The position numbers were made by a program, and so were the translations under genes. Below the pieces are notes generated by a model, which was not told where the DNA came from, searched no databases, and was given only the letters and a program-made list of their open reading frames with translations. Positions 12,588 to 25,404 of a DNA stretch of 64,000 bases are shown here, piece by piece (position 1 is the first letter of the stretch; the number at the start of each line of letters is the position of its first letter). Location of the stretch: assembly GCF_043290135.1 (NCBI RefSeq), contig NC_134705.1, positions 38,133,771 to 38,197,770 of the forward strand. Reading direction: 5' to 3'. The DNA comes from Rhipicephalus microplus (Eukaryota > Arthropoda > Arachnida > Ixodida > Ixodidae).

Positions 12588-13494
12588 TCAATAACGAAGC
12601 TCAATAACGATGAAGTCTCTAGGAACTACCACGGCACCTAATGTGGGCACAATGCATAAAAGTTGAGCAGCTATGTTTTGATGATGTCAGCCCGCAAGGT
12701 TCTTGATGAGATGTACACTGTTGTGACAGCGAAGCCATGCGATATTTCAACAGCGCAAACGTCACCACTCATCTGCAGCGTCAGCGAGTTTGATTTGTCC
12801 GTATAAAGTTTTGGTGGCAGTACGCATTTTGATTAGAACTCAATTAACAGGTACGAAAAGACCAGCTACTTTCCGAATAGTTCTGGACATGATGCGAGCA
12901 GTTTTTCTTGTTGCTTTAGAAATTAAGTGAAGCCAGAGACGTTTTGGAATGCCCCTTTTATCGAACCGTATGTGCTTCAGTGACTCCACTTCATGAATGA
13001 TGAAGCCATCGGACACGTCAATGTTTAGGGAAATCTTGTAATGCTTGTCCTAGCAAGGTACAGCTGTGGCCACGTCTGTGTAGAGCGCTCGAGCAGCCGG
13101 TTCTTGCTCTGCGGGTCGAACCCTTCAGGCATTTTAGGGCTCTGAAGTTGTGTATCAGGAGCACTACGGCCTAGTTGTCATGCTGACCACGTCACAGACT
13201 GATACTGCCCCGAGGTTTCGCCCCGCTGAGCAAAAACTGGCTCTACACGTGTTCTACACAGGCGTGGCCGCGGCTGAAAATGTTTTGTTGAAAAATGTTT
13301 CTTATACATTCATTGACAATAAACCACTGGTAAATGGTTTATATATGTAGGTCGCCGTTAGTGAGATGTATAGTATTGGTGACGTGACCTAGTTGGTTAT
13401 GCAGCGCGCTGAAAAGTGAGGTGTCGCCGGTAGGAATCCCTGGTTCGTGTCTTGCTAATGTCTAATCTGAATCATATTCATTTTCGTCGTGGCC

Positions 13495-13498
<4 letters not shown>

Positions 13499-13535
<37 letters not shown>
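13499..13535. repeat. (TA)n microsatellite, left of Gypsy-2
   Basis: An uninterrupted TA run ends exactly at the TG of the Gypsy-2 5' LTR. A second TA run begins where the 3' LTR ends. Confidence 0.95.
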
Positions 13536-13538
<3 letters not shown>

Positions 13539-13703
13539 AGTGAAGAGGAATGCCCGCTCCTGCAGCGACATGGACACGTTGGCGCGAGGCGCGAGCTAAG
13601 GCTGCCTGGTTGCTGCTGCCACGCTGCGCGTAAGCTCGGCCTGCTCTTGCTGCTTCTCTACTGACGCTGCTAGCGCTTTTGACCTCGCATTTACATTATA
13701 TTT
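13536..13703 (+). repeat. 5' LTR of Gypsy-2
   Basis: Starts TGTAGTGAAGAGG, similar to the TGTAAAGAAGAGG start of Gypsy-1. It contains the GAGCTAAGGCTGCCTGG block shared with 18040-18205. The right end is approximate, set by the TGG of the primer site. Confidence 0.85.
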
Positions 13704-13721
13704 TGGTGGAGAGTGCTGCGT
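13704..13721 (+). other. Primer-binding site of Gypsy-2
   Basis: TGGTGGAGAGTGCTGCGT directly follows the LTR and begins with the TGG complementary to a tRNA CCA end. It resembles the TGGTGNAGGTGC sites of Gypsy-1 and Gypsy-3. Confidence 0.55.
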
Positions 13722-13765
13722 TCTTCAACATTCCGGCAGCTGCGTAGCCGAAAGCGGCGTTTGTC

Positions 13766-14600
13766 ATGCCTAATGACGCTGTCTTCACACCCCGCCGACT
13801 TCCTTCGCCACGCAGGGGCTGTCCCGGTGCCCAGCTCTTGCGAGAACCCGACATCTTCAGTGGCACCGACGAGATAGACGTTAAGGATTGCCTAGAATCT
13901 TATGTATGAGCCAGCGCAACTAACAAATGGGATGATCTAACGAAGCTTGGTACCGTGATGTTTTATTTAGCGGATGTTGCCAAGCTATGGTACAGAAACC
14001 ATCAGGCGGATATTCCCACTTGGACGACCTTTAAAGCCTGCATCACAGATGTTTTTGAACGCTCTGGTGTGCGCAACCATCGCGCAGAACAACGTCTACG
14101 AAGCCGGTCCCTATGAACTGGTGAGACATTCACTAGCGAGTGATTGTGGTGAGACATTTAATAGCTAGAATGAAGAACATCCTCAACCTCTGCTGGCGTG
14201 TCGACCCGACGATGGCGGAAACTAGCACGGTACGACATATCATGAAAGGCATTTCCGATGATGCCTTTAAATGCTGCTCTCGAAGAACCCTGTCACTGTC
14301 TCTGAGCTCATCGAGCTGTGTCAGAGTTTCGACGAGCTCCGACGACAGCATCTTTTCACGCGATGCCCTTACGTCCCGGATGACACACTCTCAAGCCTAA
14401 CCACCACCTCTGAACTTGAGTCCCTGCTATCGCAGATCGAGGAGCTTGTTCGTGCAGTAGTCGCTCGTCAGCTATCACTGCTATGAACAGCTGGGCGGCC
14501 ACCGTCACCTCTACCAGCAAATATTTTCCAGGCCATCCAGGAGCAAGCTTGCGCGGCTCTGCCATCTGCCCGTGACACTTCTTAGTCGCCGACTGCAGTT
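13766..14600 (+). pseudogene. gag of Gypsy-2 (broken)
   Basis: From the ATG at 13766 one frame gives a Gag-like start with a REPDIFSGTDE motif. In-frame TGA codons lie at 13907-13909 and 14114-14116. FYLADVAKLWYRN matches FYLAGVANLWLRN of Gypsy-1, so this is the same capsid-like region. Further frameshifts occur after about 14120 (segments LLSKNPVTVSELIELCQSF and EELVRAVVARQLS). I see no CCHC knuckle, so the nucleocapsid end seems deleted. Confidence 0.8.
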
Positions 14601-14639
14601 TCAGTGATCAGTGCCAGACTCTGTCATTTGCTCAAATAG

Positions 14640-15144
14640 GTTACGACGCCACTAGCAAGTATATCACTTCGTACAGCCAGCGCAGAGCACGTCTCGCCGC
14701 CCGCTGCCTGTACTGCTTGCATCACAATTGATGGCCTCATCTATGTCGTCGAATTGATAGTGTTGGATTCCTGCTCCAATGACCTCATTTTGGGTGGAGA
14801 CTTTCTCTCCGCTAAATAAGGCTATTATCGACTGCTTTCGCGCTGAGTTGTCATTTGAACTGTTTGGTGACACTCCGTTAAATGATGCTCTTGAAACCGA
14901 AGACAAACTATTTGTTGCTGGAGAAGTCATTACACTGCCGCGCTCTTTTGCCCTTACCATGGTGTCTTGCAGCTCGATCGCCGAGTCGAGTTCCCTTTTA
15001 AAGCCATCTGCCCTTTTCGTTCACCGCAAGTGTTTGACGCTACCTTATGCCCTTCTCGAACTTCATGACGGCGTCAGCAGACTGGTAATCTTGAACCTCT
15101 TGTCATGTCCTGTAACACTACTTTGGGGTGGGTGCGTCGGGTGA
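14640..15144 (+). pseudogene. protease remnant of Gypsy-2
   Basis: The block LILGGDFLSAK is readable at about 14788-14816 and is followed at once by a stop and a frameshift. The downstream frame (14779-15144) keeps AIIDC, matching the Gypsy-1 protease. The DTG catalytic motif is not found, which fits a deletion joining gag to the protease C-terminal half. Confidence 0.7.
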
Positions 15145-15177
15145 GCTTAAAGTCTCGAGCCTTCTGCAATTGTCGAC

Positions 15178-16869
15178 ATGCCGACTGGTCCTTTCGCCGA
15201 ACACGAACTTGCCGGAGGGACCTGTGCCTCTTCGCCGCAGACTACTAGGCCTGACGTACTGAGGAGCTCCATCGCTGACACGTTTACCGTTTCGCAACGT
15301 GCTCAGCTTCTACGACTGCTGGACACGTTCCGTTCTTCCTTTGACTGCCAGCATACTCCCGTCGGCCGCACGTCCACTGTGTGTCCCCGCATCAGCACGG
15401 GTAGCAATGCGCCATTGCGTCAAAGACCCTATCACATGTCCACAGCCGAGTGCCAGGTTATCGATGACCAAGTAGCTGACATGCTCAAGCGTGGCGTCAT
15501 CCAGCCTTCAAATAGCCCCTGGGCATCTCCAGTCGTTCTTGTTAAAACAACAGGTCAATTCGCTTCTGCGTTCACTACCATCGCCTTAACAAAATAACTC
15601 GAAAGGACGTTTACCCCTTACCGAGAATTGATGACGCCCTTGACTTCCTCCAAGGTGCGGAGTACTTCTTTTGTATTGACCTGCGGAGTGGCTACTGGCA
15701 AGTCCCTCTGGCACCTAAACATCAGCCTAAGACGGCCTTTGCCACACCTAATGGATTTACGAATTTTGCGTCTTGCCTTTTAGTCTTTGCAAACGCTCGC
15801 AACATTCTAGCGGATGATGAACAATCTTCTGCGTGGCCTGAAGCGAAAAACATGTCTGTGCTACTTTGATGACGTAGTTAGATTTTCACCAGATTTTCTA
15901 ACACATCTCTGCAGGCTAGATGAAGTACTGCAGTGCCTAACTGACGCCGGCCTTCAGCTACCCTTGAAGAAATGCCGCTTTAGTGTAAATCGGCTCACCA
16001 TCCTCGGCCATGTTGTCTCTAAAGATGGTATTCTTCCTGACACCACCAAGCTTTGGGCAGTTGCAGAGTTTTCTAAACCTGCATCTTTGAAAGTTCTGCA
16101 CAGCTTTCTTTGCCTCTCCTCGTATTTCCGCCGCTTTATTCGGAATTTTGCGATGATCACCGCCCCCTTGACTGAACTTCTGCGCAGTGACTCGAAAAGT
16201 TACGCTTGGTCACCCGCCTGTGACGATGCTTACGAAAAGTTGCGCGACCTGTTAATCTCACCGCCAATCTTGCGTCACGTTGACTCGACTGCTCCGACTG
16301 AGGTACACACCGATGCAAGCGGTGTTGGACTCGGCGCCGTGCTCGTGCAGCGCAAATCGAGGTTCTATGAGTACGTAGTCGCATACGCAAGTTGTATCCT
16401 CACCAAAGCGGAGAAGAACAATTCTGTGACAGAGAAGGAGTGTCTGGCAATTATATGGGCTCTAAGTAAATTTAAACGGTACCTATATGGTCACCCCTTC
16501 GACGTAGTGACCAATAACCATGCGCTTTGTTGGTTATCCACATTGAAAGACCCCTCAAGCCATTTACCTCGCAGGGCTTTGCGGTTGCAAGAGTTCGAAA
16601 TGCGTGTTGTCTACAGGTCTGACCGACGTCACACTGATGCCGACGCCCCATCACGTTCACCTGTGTCCTCCAAAAGCTCTGCATTTCCTTCTGCCGTGGA
16701 CGAAATGGTTGCGTTCCCAGAAAACTGTGACATGGCATCTCAGCAACGTAAGGATGACTGGATCAGCACTCTTCTGCGATTCTTTTTAGACCCGTCGACT
16801 TCTACATCTTCTCGAACGTTGCGCCGTCAAGCGGCTCACTTTGAGGTCCGCGATGGCCTCCCTTATTGA
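15178..16869 (+). pseudogene. RT and RNase H of Gypsy-2 (broken, YFDD active site)
   Basis: The first segment (15178-15597) ends just after SPWASPVVLVK with a frameshift. The fingers-palm part LRSGYWQVPL is readable at about 15680. From 15814 a 351-codon open segment carries [12 protein letters not shown] (YFDD in place of the usual YLDD), [13 protein letters not shown], then RNase H with [14 protein letters not shown] (about 16310) and [16 protein letters not shown]. It is the longest intact piece of the element. It lacks the RT N-terminus, so it is not functional alone. Confidence 0.9.
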
Positions 16870-18039
16870 AGGATTTAAAAGTCCGACAGCCGGAAGTTGT
16901 TACTTGTCATACCTCGTCATCTTCGTGCTGCAATGTGTTCAAGTTTCCACGCTGACCCTCAGTGCGCACATGCGGGCGTCTTCAAAACATACGCTCGGCT
17001 TTTCCTCCTTGTTTTATTGGCGAGGCATGTACATCATTGTGCGCAAATACATTCAGTCATGCTCACAGTGCTAACGATGCAAAGCTCTCCCTCATCACGC
17101 CTCTGGTTTGATCCAGCCAATCTTTTGCCCAGCCAGGCCTTTCGACCGCATTGGAATCGATCTGTATGCGCCTCTTCCATTCACGGCTTCCCAAAACCGT
17201 TGGATCGTTGTCGCTGTCGACTACTTGACGTGATACGCAGAAACAGCCGCTTTGCTTGCTGCCAGAGCACGCGACGTATCATCTTTTCTCTTGCGGAACT
17301 TCATTCTCCATCACAGCGCACCGCGTGAACTTTGCAGTGACAGAGGACGTGTATTCCTCTCTGAAGTCATCAACGCAATCCTTGTCGAATGCCATATTAT
17401 TCACCGGACTTCCACCGCCTACCATCCGCAGACGAATGAATTGACAGAAACATTAAACCGTACCCTTGGGGACATGCTATCTAAGTATGTTACTTCAGAC
17501 CACTTCGATTGGGACCTCATTCTGCCTTTTGTGACGTACGCATATAACACTGCTCCACAGGCGACTACGGGCTTTGCGCCATTTTTCCTGTTATACTCCC
17601 ACCAAACTAGATACCATTCTACTCTACCATCTCCATGACTCTGAGTCTACGCCTATCTCTGAAGCTGCCTGCCGCGCCGATGAATGCCGTAAGCTCGAAC
17701 ACTCGTTTACAACCATCGACCAATGGAAACAAAACTCTCGACGTGACGATAACCAGCCGTACCCTAACTTTGTTCCGGACACTCTTGAGTGGCGTTGGGT
17801 TCCCGCTGCCCCTACAGGCCTTTCCTCGAAGCTTGTTTCAATACACCAGGGACCCTACCGCATTGTCTCGCAGACTGCACCTGCTAACTACATCGTCGAA
17901 CCCGTTACGCCAACCATAGACCAGCACTTTCAGGGTCGTGAAACCGTTGACGTACAGCGATTGAAACCTTATTGCGATCCGCTCGTACTCTATTCTCCGT
18001 CAGTCGCCAGGATGGCTCTTTTTGCGACGGGGGACAAAA
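16870..18039 (+). pseudogene. integrase of Gypsy-2 (broken)
   Basis: The zinc-binding part is spread over changing frames at about 16880-17080 ([16 protein letters not shown]). The first catalytic Asp region near 17160 is frame-disrupted. The segment 17252-17638 holds LCSDRGRVFLSEV (second Asp), AYHPQTNELTETLNRTLGD (Glu) and LPFVTYAYNTA. A frameshift near 17600 leads to the C-terminal part (to 18044) with GPYRIVSQTAP and VQRLKPY. A purine run CGACGGGGGACAAAA (18025-18039) before the 3' LTR is the likely polypurine tract. Confidence 0.88.
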
Positions 18040-18197
18040 TGTAGTGAAGATGAATTCCCACCACTGCAGCGACATCAACACGTTGCGCGAGAAGCGAGCT
18101 AAGGCTGCCTGGTCGCTGCTGCAACGCTGCCCGTATACTCGGCCTGCTGTTGCTGCTTCTGTACCGACGCTGCTACCTCTTTTGACCTTGCAATTAC

Positions 18198-18205
<8 letters not shown>
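18040..18205 (+). repeat. 3' LTR of Gypsy-2
   Basis: Starts TGTAGTGAAGATG and ends in TTACATTATAT, merging into a TA repeat, so the right edge is uncertain by a few bases. Confidence 0.83.

Positions 18206-18282
<77 letters not shown>
18199..18282. repeat. (TA)n microsatellite, right of Gypsy-2
   Basis: An uninterrupted TA run of about 84 bp continuing from the LTR end. Confidence 0.95.
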
Positions 18283-18285
<3 letters not shown>

Positions 18286-18623
18286 TTTATTTTCATATGT
18301 AAGGCTGAAAATATTGTGCAGCTTTGCTATTATATCTGGCTAAATATGAATTCTAATGCCAACCTGTGCGCTCTTCAAGGACGGTATGTTTATTATGATT
18401 GACTGCGCAAGCTCTCGTCTTCTGCCGGTGTGAGCGTTATTTAGTAAAAGCTGTAAAATGGCCTAACTATTCGCAGGTTTGTGTGTGGGGGGGGGATGTT
18501 GCTGAGGAGCATTCCTGTTTGCTGAGGAGCATTCAGCAGGCTGGACATCTCATGATCTGAAAACAGGGACGGTGATTTATATAAACACAGTAGGTAACAG
18601 GCACAACGCTCTAAGTTGTTGCC

Positions 18624-18866
18624 GTGCCCCGCCGCGGTGGTCTAGTGGCTAAGGTACTCGGCTGCTGACCCGCAGGTAGCAGGTTCAAATCCCGGCTGCG
18701 GCGGCTGCATTTCCGATGGAGGCGGAAATGTTGTAGGCCCGTGTACTCAGATTTGGGTGCACGTTAAAGATCCCCAGGTGGTCTAAATTTCCGGAGCCCT
18801 CCGCTACGGCGTTTCTCATAATCATATAGTGGTTTTGGGACGTTAAACCCCACAAATAAATCAATC
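18624..18866 (+). mobile_element. Ruka-like tRNA-derived SINE
   Basis: The head has an A box (TGGTCTAGTGG) and a B box (GGTTCAAATCC), the two internal RNA polymerase III promoter parts. A shared body (GATGGAGGCGGAAATGTTG, CCCCAGGTGGTC) and an AT-rich tail ending AATAAATCAATC follow. A second copy lies at 43858-44105. The flanks AAGTTGTTGCC (18613-18623) and AAGTTATCGCC (18867-18877) agree at 9 of 11 bases, an aged target duplication. Ruka-type SINEs are known from hard ticks; the name is given by resemblance from memory. Confidence 0.85.
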
Positions 18867-18879
18867 AAGTTATCGCCAC

Positions 18880-21011
18880 GTTTTTTTGGCGTGTTTTTTT
18901 TTTCTGAGATCAGGAAACAAGTCATTCACTCTCGTAAATTGGGCCATTTGGATGTGAAGCTTCCTTCCTCACAACATGCACTGCGAGAACGTTTTACCAG
19001 CGACATCTAACTAGTTCATTCTATTCATGACCTTCATGTTAATATTCTGCCTGTAATCAACATACTCACTGTTGTTTCTCGACTATAGAAAGCTTAGGAG
19101 AATATCGCCAACCAGCGCTTTCTAAAGAAACTTACTTTCTTGAAGTAAAAAGTTGTGGTTTAAAAGGGTTCACCTTCCCGACCATTCAGGTGTGCCCAAG
19201 GTGTTAGTGAACCAGTTTTAGAGTGTAGCTTTGGGGTGCCGTTATTGTGTTGAGTGGCATGGCTGTTAACATTGAAGAAACCGATAGAGCGAAGAAGGAT
19301 GGTGGAGAGTGACCCGGAGACTGTCGATGTCACGATCCACTGCCATCTAAAGTCACCTTCTTGCTCCGTTGCTCCGTCACACGAGCTGGGCCCTCGGTAA
19401 GAGCTCGTACGCATGCAGGATAGGGACGTGAATGGCGGCGGGCTTCACCTGTAACTGCACTGTCGGTGTCTTATTTAGCTTGCAATGCCCACTTTGCACA
19501 GAATTGTGTGCATATTTTGCTGTTTCTTTGGCAATATGCAATGAAGATAACATTGACACTACTGTGGATAGCCAGAAGCAGGAACTGCTGTAACACAGTT
19601 CGTGTTGCCGTAGCGTGAAGCTGCATCTATATTTGCCATCAGTCAGCATCGCAATTGTTGGTGACTTTTTAATAGGGAGTGGGCAAAAATCTTTTTTATA
19701 AGTTGAAGAATATATAGTAAATATTACTTATGAGGGCACCCACATGGTTTTTTGGGGAGTGCTTTGCAGGGAACACAAAAACAATCTCATGCACCTTTTT
19801 CACTACGAGGAGTGCGCTGTGAGGTTTCTGGCCACATCCCCGGAATATGTCGAGTATGCTTCAGTATGTCGTGTTGCGAGTGAAAACCAAATAACCTATT
19901 ATTGTGCAGTAAAAACTCAGGTCTTCGTCTCGAAAACAGCCATCGGATGTCAAGATGATTAGAAGGTTACGGAAAGCTTTACAGGGAAGCAGTTGAGAGA
20001 GGAAGAGATTAATACTTACCATAGTTATGTATGGTAATGAATCGGCAGGAGGTGTGGAAGGAAATTCAGGAGCAAAAGCGATGGAGTTGCACGCATGTGA
20101 GAAGTATTATTCAGGATAAAAAGTGGTTTTTTAACTGCTTGAAAGACCAAACCAACTTTTTATTACTACGAGGTGGAAAACTGCGAAAAACTGCAAGACA
20201 TTTTGGGAAGTAATTATTGGAACTGACTTTTACGCCGTAAGGCTCGCTGAAAATTCATGGAACATTATGAGTGACAGTAACTGCACCACTTCATTTAGGA
20301 ATGACGAAAGTTTTTTGTGTACCTCTACATAAACACTCTCCAAAATAGCATTGATAATTTCAAATGGCACGCTCTCGGTCGACGCTGTTCTCAATGTAAT
20401 CTATAACTCTTACTCTCGTCTTATGATCGCGCCAAGGATATCAGTAGAAAATAGTTGAAAACACCAGGGTGATATCCCTGCTTCAATGTGGTGCATTTTA
20501 TTGATTTGAGTGCTTTCAGCAAGCGGCAATCCTCTTGTTGTTTCCAAGACATTTTATGCTGAGATCACTTGTGTCTTATCCTCCTCCATCCCAATTATAC
20601 GTTTATTAGAGGATAATGTGCGGGCTATTCAGTGAGCCTCAATTAACAAGTATAATGTGCCAGACATTAACGAAAAGATTGGTCATGTGTGTGACATTTT
20701 GAGGAATGCAATATATCTTACTACCACTTCATTACGTTTAAGAAATTAAGGAATAGAAATGTCAATTTAGACAATTAGGCCTAGACATGGTCGTAGTTGT
20801 CCCCCGGTAATGGCCTTGATGAGATGCAATGGTCGATATGCTCTTCCCAATGGGCACTGAAGCTCCCTCGGACATCCGGATAAAGTCCGAACGTCCACGT
20901 CCGAAACAGATTTTCCATGGGACATCCGAAGGATACTAATGTCGGATTAAATTTTTAAATCCGTTTGGCTTTCTCCAGCGGACGCCCCCGGGACATAACG
21001 AGGAGGACGTG

Positions 21012-21012
<1 letters not shown>
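18880..21012. other. No gene recognised
   Basis: Short frames without domains. A stretch rich in TCCG words (about 20860-20990), including a small palindrome around AAATTTTTAAATCC, may be part of an unknown repeat; similar wording occurs at 32375-32545. Confidence 0.45.
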
Positions 21013-21108
<96 letters not shown>

Positions 21109-21116
21109 CACACACA
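21013..21116. repeat. (TA)n followed by a short (CA)n
   Basis: About 94 bp of TA then CCCACACACAC. The Tyr-Ile frames across it are repeat artefacts. Confidence 0.95.
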
Positions 21117-24100
21117 CCGCGTCCAGCGTCGTATACATTGTATTTGGTATCTGTTTGATATAACGCCATATCAGTCACAATATATTCTCGCGTGTATATC
21201 AACAATTGTATACATTTATTTTACAATATATGAATTTTTTGTGGTGACTAATACCACTGTTGCTCATTTCTTTGTTCCGAATCTCGTTTATTGTGTACCT
21301 TCAATGAAAGTTTCGAATTTTGCGCGTTTAATGCTACACGTTGCTTTCTTTTTTTAAAAATCAAATTATTATACAATTTACATATTTATGTAGTTTACAT
21401 GTACATGTATTTTACATATTTCACTATCATAACACAACGTTTTAGTCAGTATTAAGAAATTAAGATGCGCACATGTGGTGTGCGTTTGCATGGCTGTAAC
21501 CAGTTTACTTGTTTGGACGTGTTACTCACTGCTTGACCAACGACCGCCTCTTGAAGGGGTGTGTTTGAGTCGATTTCTCTCGTGTGTGAAGTGTGCTTGC
21601 GTATTGTGTTCGTGTTTTGTGTTCTGCAGGTGCTGCTGATATACGAAGATGCGCTACACTCAAGCGAGGGCGTGTGGCTTCGTATCGTGGAGCACTCGCC
21701 AGGAATGTACCACATTGCTGCTGTCGGCGCTTAGTTACCACTGTATTCACCACGTTTTTCGTACCATGTGCATGAAAGTGAGCTTTTGTGTTCGTGGCGA
21801 GCCCGTTTATCGGTATGATTTCAACAGGGTAAAGGCAAGGTTTTGCGAACTTAAGCATAGACGAGTTTTTCTTTTGTATGGAGTGTGAAGAAGGGAGCGC
21901 ATGCCCATGCAGAGGGAATTCGGTGGCAGATTTGAGCTGAGTTTGGATGGTGCCCGCTTCTGTCAGCAGTGGTGTTGGAGGGGGGCCCTGCTCGCGAGTG
22001 ACCACTATTTTGTTTACTAATTCTGGGGCGTTTGTTAGCTGTAAGCGTTGATCATGAGTAGGGCACGTAAGCCCGCCATTCTTATTGTGCGCTATTGAAG
22101 TGAACGTGTCTACGGCAATTTGATATGTGTATGTTTTATTTTAAACAGCTACAATATTGTTTTACGTGACGACTACTATCAGTTATTTTCTTGCGAGTGG
22201 CCGAATGTATGCTCGTGTGTGCATCCATGCCGGCACGCGTCTTTATAAACTACGGTGATACTTGAGTTGATGCATGTTTGTGTGCAGCGTGTTGCGTTCG
22301 TGTGCAGCGTGTTGTATCGTCTTAAGTAGGGCTCGAAACGGTTCCCTTTGGCTTATGTGTTCATGCAACTAGTTTAGTGAAATTCGAAATTGCGGTATAC
22401 ACCTGCAACATAGATTACCTATGTTGACACCTGATGCGGCCACAACCCGTGCATTTTAAGCTATTCGTTAAACGTGAACTGCATTTTCTAACAAATATTT
22501 CATGGCTGAATGCGGCCGAATCACTATAGCTTACTGTGTAAGCACAAATTCGGTCATTAGTCTAAGCGTTCGAGCACGACAGATTTTACTCTGCTTGATC
22601 CCGCTATGTTTAGATTTCATGGTTTTGTTTTGGTTGAATAAATATTGTATGCACCACGCCGAACGTTGGGGTTGAAACCTTGCTAAACGTATTTCCGCGT
22701 ATTTTTTGTTTTTTTCAATAGACAGCCTGTGATTCTAAGTGAGGCGTACTGCATTTTTAGCCAACAAGAATCATTGAAACAAATGACCTTGGTTTAGCAG
22801 AAAACTATATAATTTAGTGACATTAATATCTGACATTATAGATATAATCGTTCAAATGTGAGCAGCCTGAAGAAAGCTATATTAGTTGCATTTGAAATAT
22901 AATTCATATTTTATTTTATATGTTACCTGCAATGGATTCTTGATGAAATTGCATACGATCATGTGTGTGTTGTGGTGTCATTGAATTTGCATGTCAACGC
23001 ACTATGCACGAGTGCAACAGGCATGGTTTTGACACATCTGTGATGCGGAAATCGCATATCATTTCATAAGGCTGCAACTGTGTTCGCCAAGAACAGCAAG
23101 AAAGTTTATCTTGTAACATCTCTAGTTTGTGTACATCCTGCTAGTTTAGGACACAATGTTCCAAACCATTTTGAAGTGACAGAGAAATTCAGTTTTGCTA
23201 TGACTAAAATGTTTTTTCCGTGTTCCAATCGTAGCCTATGCAAGCACCTTGTGCAGACGGAATGTGAAAGAATTCCGGACACGCCTGTAATCAGTGGTAG
23301 CTCATGGAAACGTTGGCTGCAGATGTGCAACAGCTGCGCATGGCTTCTGTTTCCTACGAAAAGGGAACTTCACTGAGCCACCTGGTTGCTTTACTCAAGT
23401 AGCTCGCATATTCAGGATGTTCAAAGTCAAGCCCTCTGTTTTTCTTTGAAAAAGTCAGTGCTGTAAGTTATGTGTGTAAAAGCCACCTTTGCAGACACCT
23501 ATGTGTTCAGGGGGCACAATGTGACAATATTTATTACTGTGAGCCGTGCCGTTAAATAAGATGCAATATTGAACTTATTAAAAACTGCAGCAGGCCCCCT
23601 TGCATGTATTAAAAATTTGAGCTAGTCACATTTCTGCATAGATCTAAAAAATTTGCAGCCTGTGCTTAGATATCCTGCAAGTAAGTTTAGATGTGGCTTG
23701 CATCATTATGCATGCAGGACAGTGAGCACTAGCACACAGCTACTACTGCTGGATGGACAACATATAATCTGACCATGGGTCGAAGCCATAGGCAAACATC
23801 ATAAAGGTTACCCTTTTACAAACAGCTGGTGATAGCTAGCAGTGACTGCTTGTCCCACCAGGGAGTTATAAATTGCTTATCCTCACTGCCTTGCATGTGT
23901 AATCATGAAAATCACAACGGAACTTTGGAGCGGGATATCTCAGAGCATAGACATGCTCGAAGAATTTATTCAAGTGGGATTGTGTAGAAACACAACTGCC
24001 ACAAACTTTTCTGTGCAAACATACCCACTTATTGTAGCCACCAAAATTTTGTTTTTGTTAGTTAATGAGACCGCTGACAGCATCAATGCTTTACTTAGTG

Positions 24101-25404
24101 TCCCCCTGGACACGTAACTGATCTAAAAAGGCAGTTTTTTATTCGAAGGGTTTAATTTTAATGCCAGTACAAACCACATCTCTGAATTTGTCAGCGGTGC
24201 TTCCTAAACTAAGTTTTTTACAGCATATATATATATATATATATATATGTATTTATATATTTTAATCTAGTTAGTAAGGTGCTCTCAAGACTTGTGTGTC
24301 ATTTTTCAATTTTTGTGTCATGTACAATTAGTCACTTTTAAAATTGAACTTTTTGCATTGTGATAACGCTGTAGTAGATAAAGATTTTATTTTCATTCTG
24401 AAGTTGGTTAAATATTTTATTTTAGTATGTTTTTGTAACATCACTTCGTTGTCGTCTTGTAAGATCACTTCATTGTATGACTTGGAAATCAAGTGATTGC
24501 CTACAGTCATACCTAATCATACCTAATTTTACCAATACACAACCATGTTTTGTATGTTAGTGATACTTACCCATAATTGACATCGTTAATGGTAACTGAC
24601 AGAAGGTATTTAGGAATATTGTAACTTAAGTCCATAGAATAAAAGGGGTATGGTGACATTTTTTTACTACATGATATTTGCTTGCCTCATTTTGCGTAAT
24701 ATCTATTAGGAATTCTAATTGCTGGGTTTAACGTGTTCAAAATTACAATATATAATTATCAGGAATGTCATACTGAAAGACTTCAGAAATTTTGACCGCC
24801 TGGGAAGTGCACCGATGTTTAACTCAAGCCTATCTTTTTCGATGAATATTGCGGCTATCACAGCCGGGGTTCGATTCCGCGGCCTTCAGTTAAGCAGTCA
24901 ATGGTTACGTTTAGTGTGCTGCTGGTTGGAGCTGTAGTGTTGTTTTCAATGATGGATTCTAATTACTGCAGTTTGGTGCCAACCAGGTATTTCTGCTAGT
25001 GCAGTGATTGCGTTTGTCACATTCGTTATTTACTATGATATCACTTTCCTAATTTATTGCAATATTTATCAATTACCACGTGAGTTGGTTCTGACATTAT
25101 GATTTTCCTGTCTTTTATACTCTGTAAGACTGCATACATTAGTTATTAGCCTCTAAAGCACAAGCCACTTTTATATACTTTACGTAATATTATACAACTG
25201 ATGGCTAATTTGTGTGTGCAAAGCTTACTTAAGTATACTCTCCATAGTGTTTTGAATGCCTTGAAAAGAGCCCTCAGGTCAGAAGTTACTGTTGTGATGA
25301 GTTTTCTACGTAAAACATTTGTTTGTGTTTTTAATAAATAAATGTACTCTCAATTACCTAGATAAAATCTGAAAAAGCAAAAACATTTACAGTGACAAGG
25401 ATAT
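21117..25404. other. No gene recognised
   Basis: Mostly AT-rich DNA, with a CpG-richer part at about 21500-22000. AATAAATAAA at about 25334 could be a polyadenylation signal but no coding frame leads to it. A short (TA)n lies at 24225-24247. Confidence 0.45.
24855..24905 (-). mobile_element. Possible degraded Ruka-like SINE head
   Basis: CACAGCCGGGGTTCGATTCCGC, followed by CCTTCAGTTAAGCAG, resembles the reverse complement of the SINE head (B box side) seen at 43900-43935. It is much diverged and no tail or target duplication is visible. Confidence 0.35.

Larger units (their letters stand above)
9060..13498. other. No gene recognised; small duplications and a CpG-richer stretch
   Basis: I see no domain in any frame. 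The stretch at about 10850-11100 is richer in CpG than its surroundings and could be a promoter area of an unseen gene, but this is speculative. A 52-bp tandem duplication (10225-10328) and an inverted-repeat junction (12549-12587) are listed separately. Confidence 0.45.
13536..18205 (+). mobile_element. Gypsy-2: Ty3/gypsy LTR retrotransposon in a TA repeat, decayed
   Basis: Direct LTRs (13536-13703 and 18040-18205) differ by roughly 15% by eye, more than those of Gypsy-1, so it is probably older. The order gag, protease remnant, RT, RNase H, integrase is that of Ty3/gypsy, and the pol motifs closely resemble Gypsy-1. It is about 450 bp shorter than Gypsy-1, with losses around the gag-protease boundary. 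All frames are broken. (TA)n on both sides suggests insertion into a microsatellite, so any target duplication is hidden in the repeat. Confidence 0.92.

Noticed and set aside
20947..21138. Tyr-Ile repeat frames around 18100-18340 and 20936-21360
   Set aside because: They are translations of (TA)n runs, not proteins.
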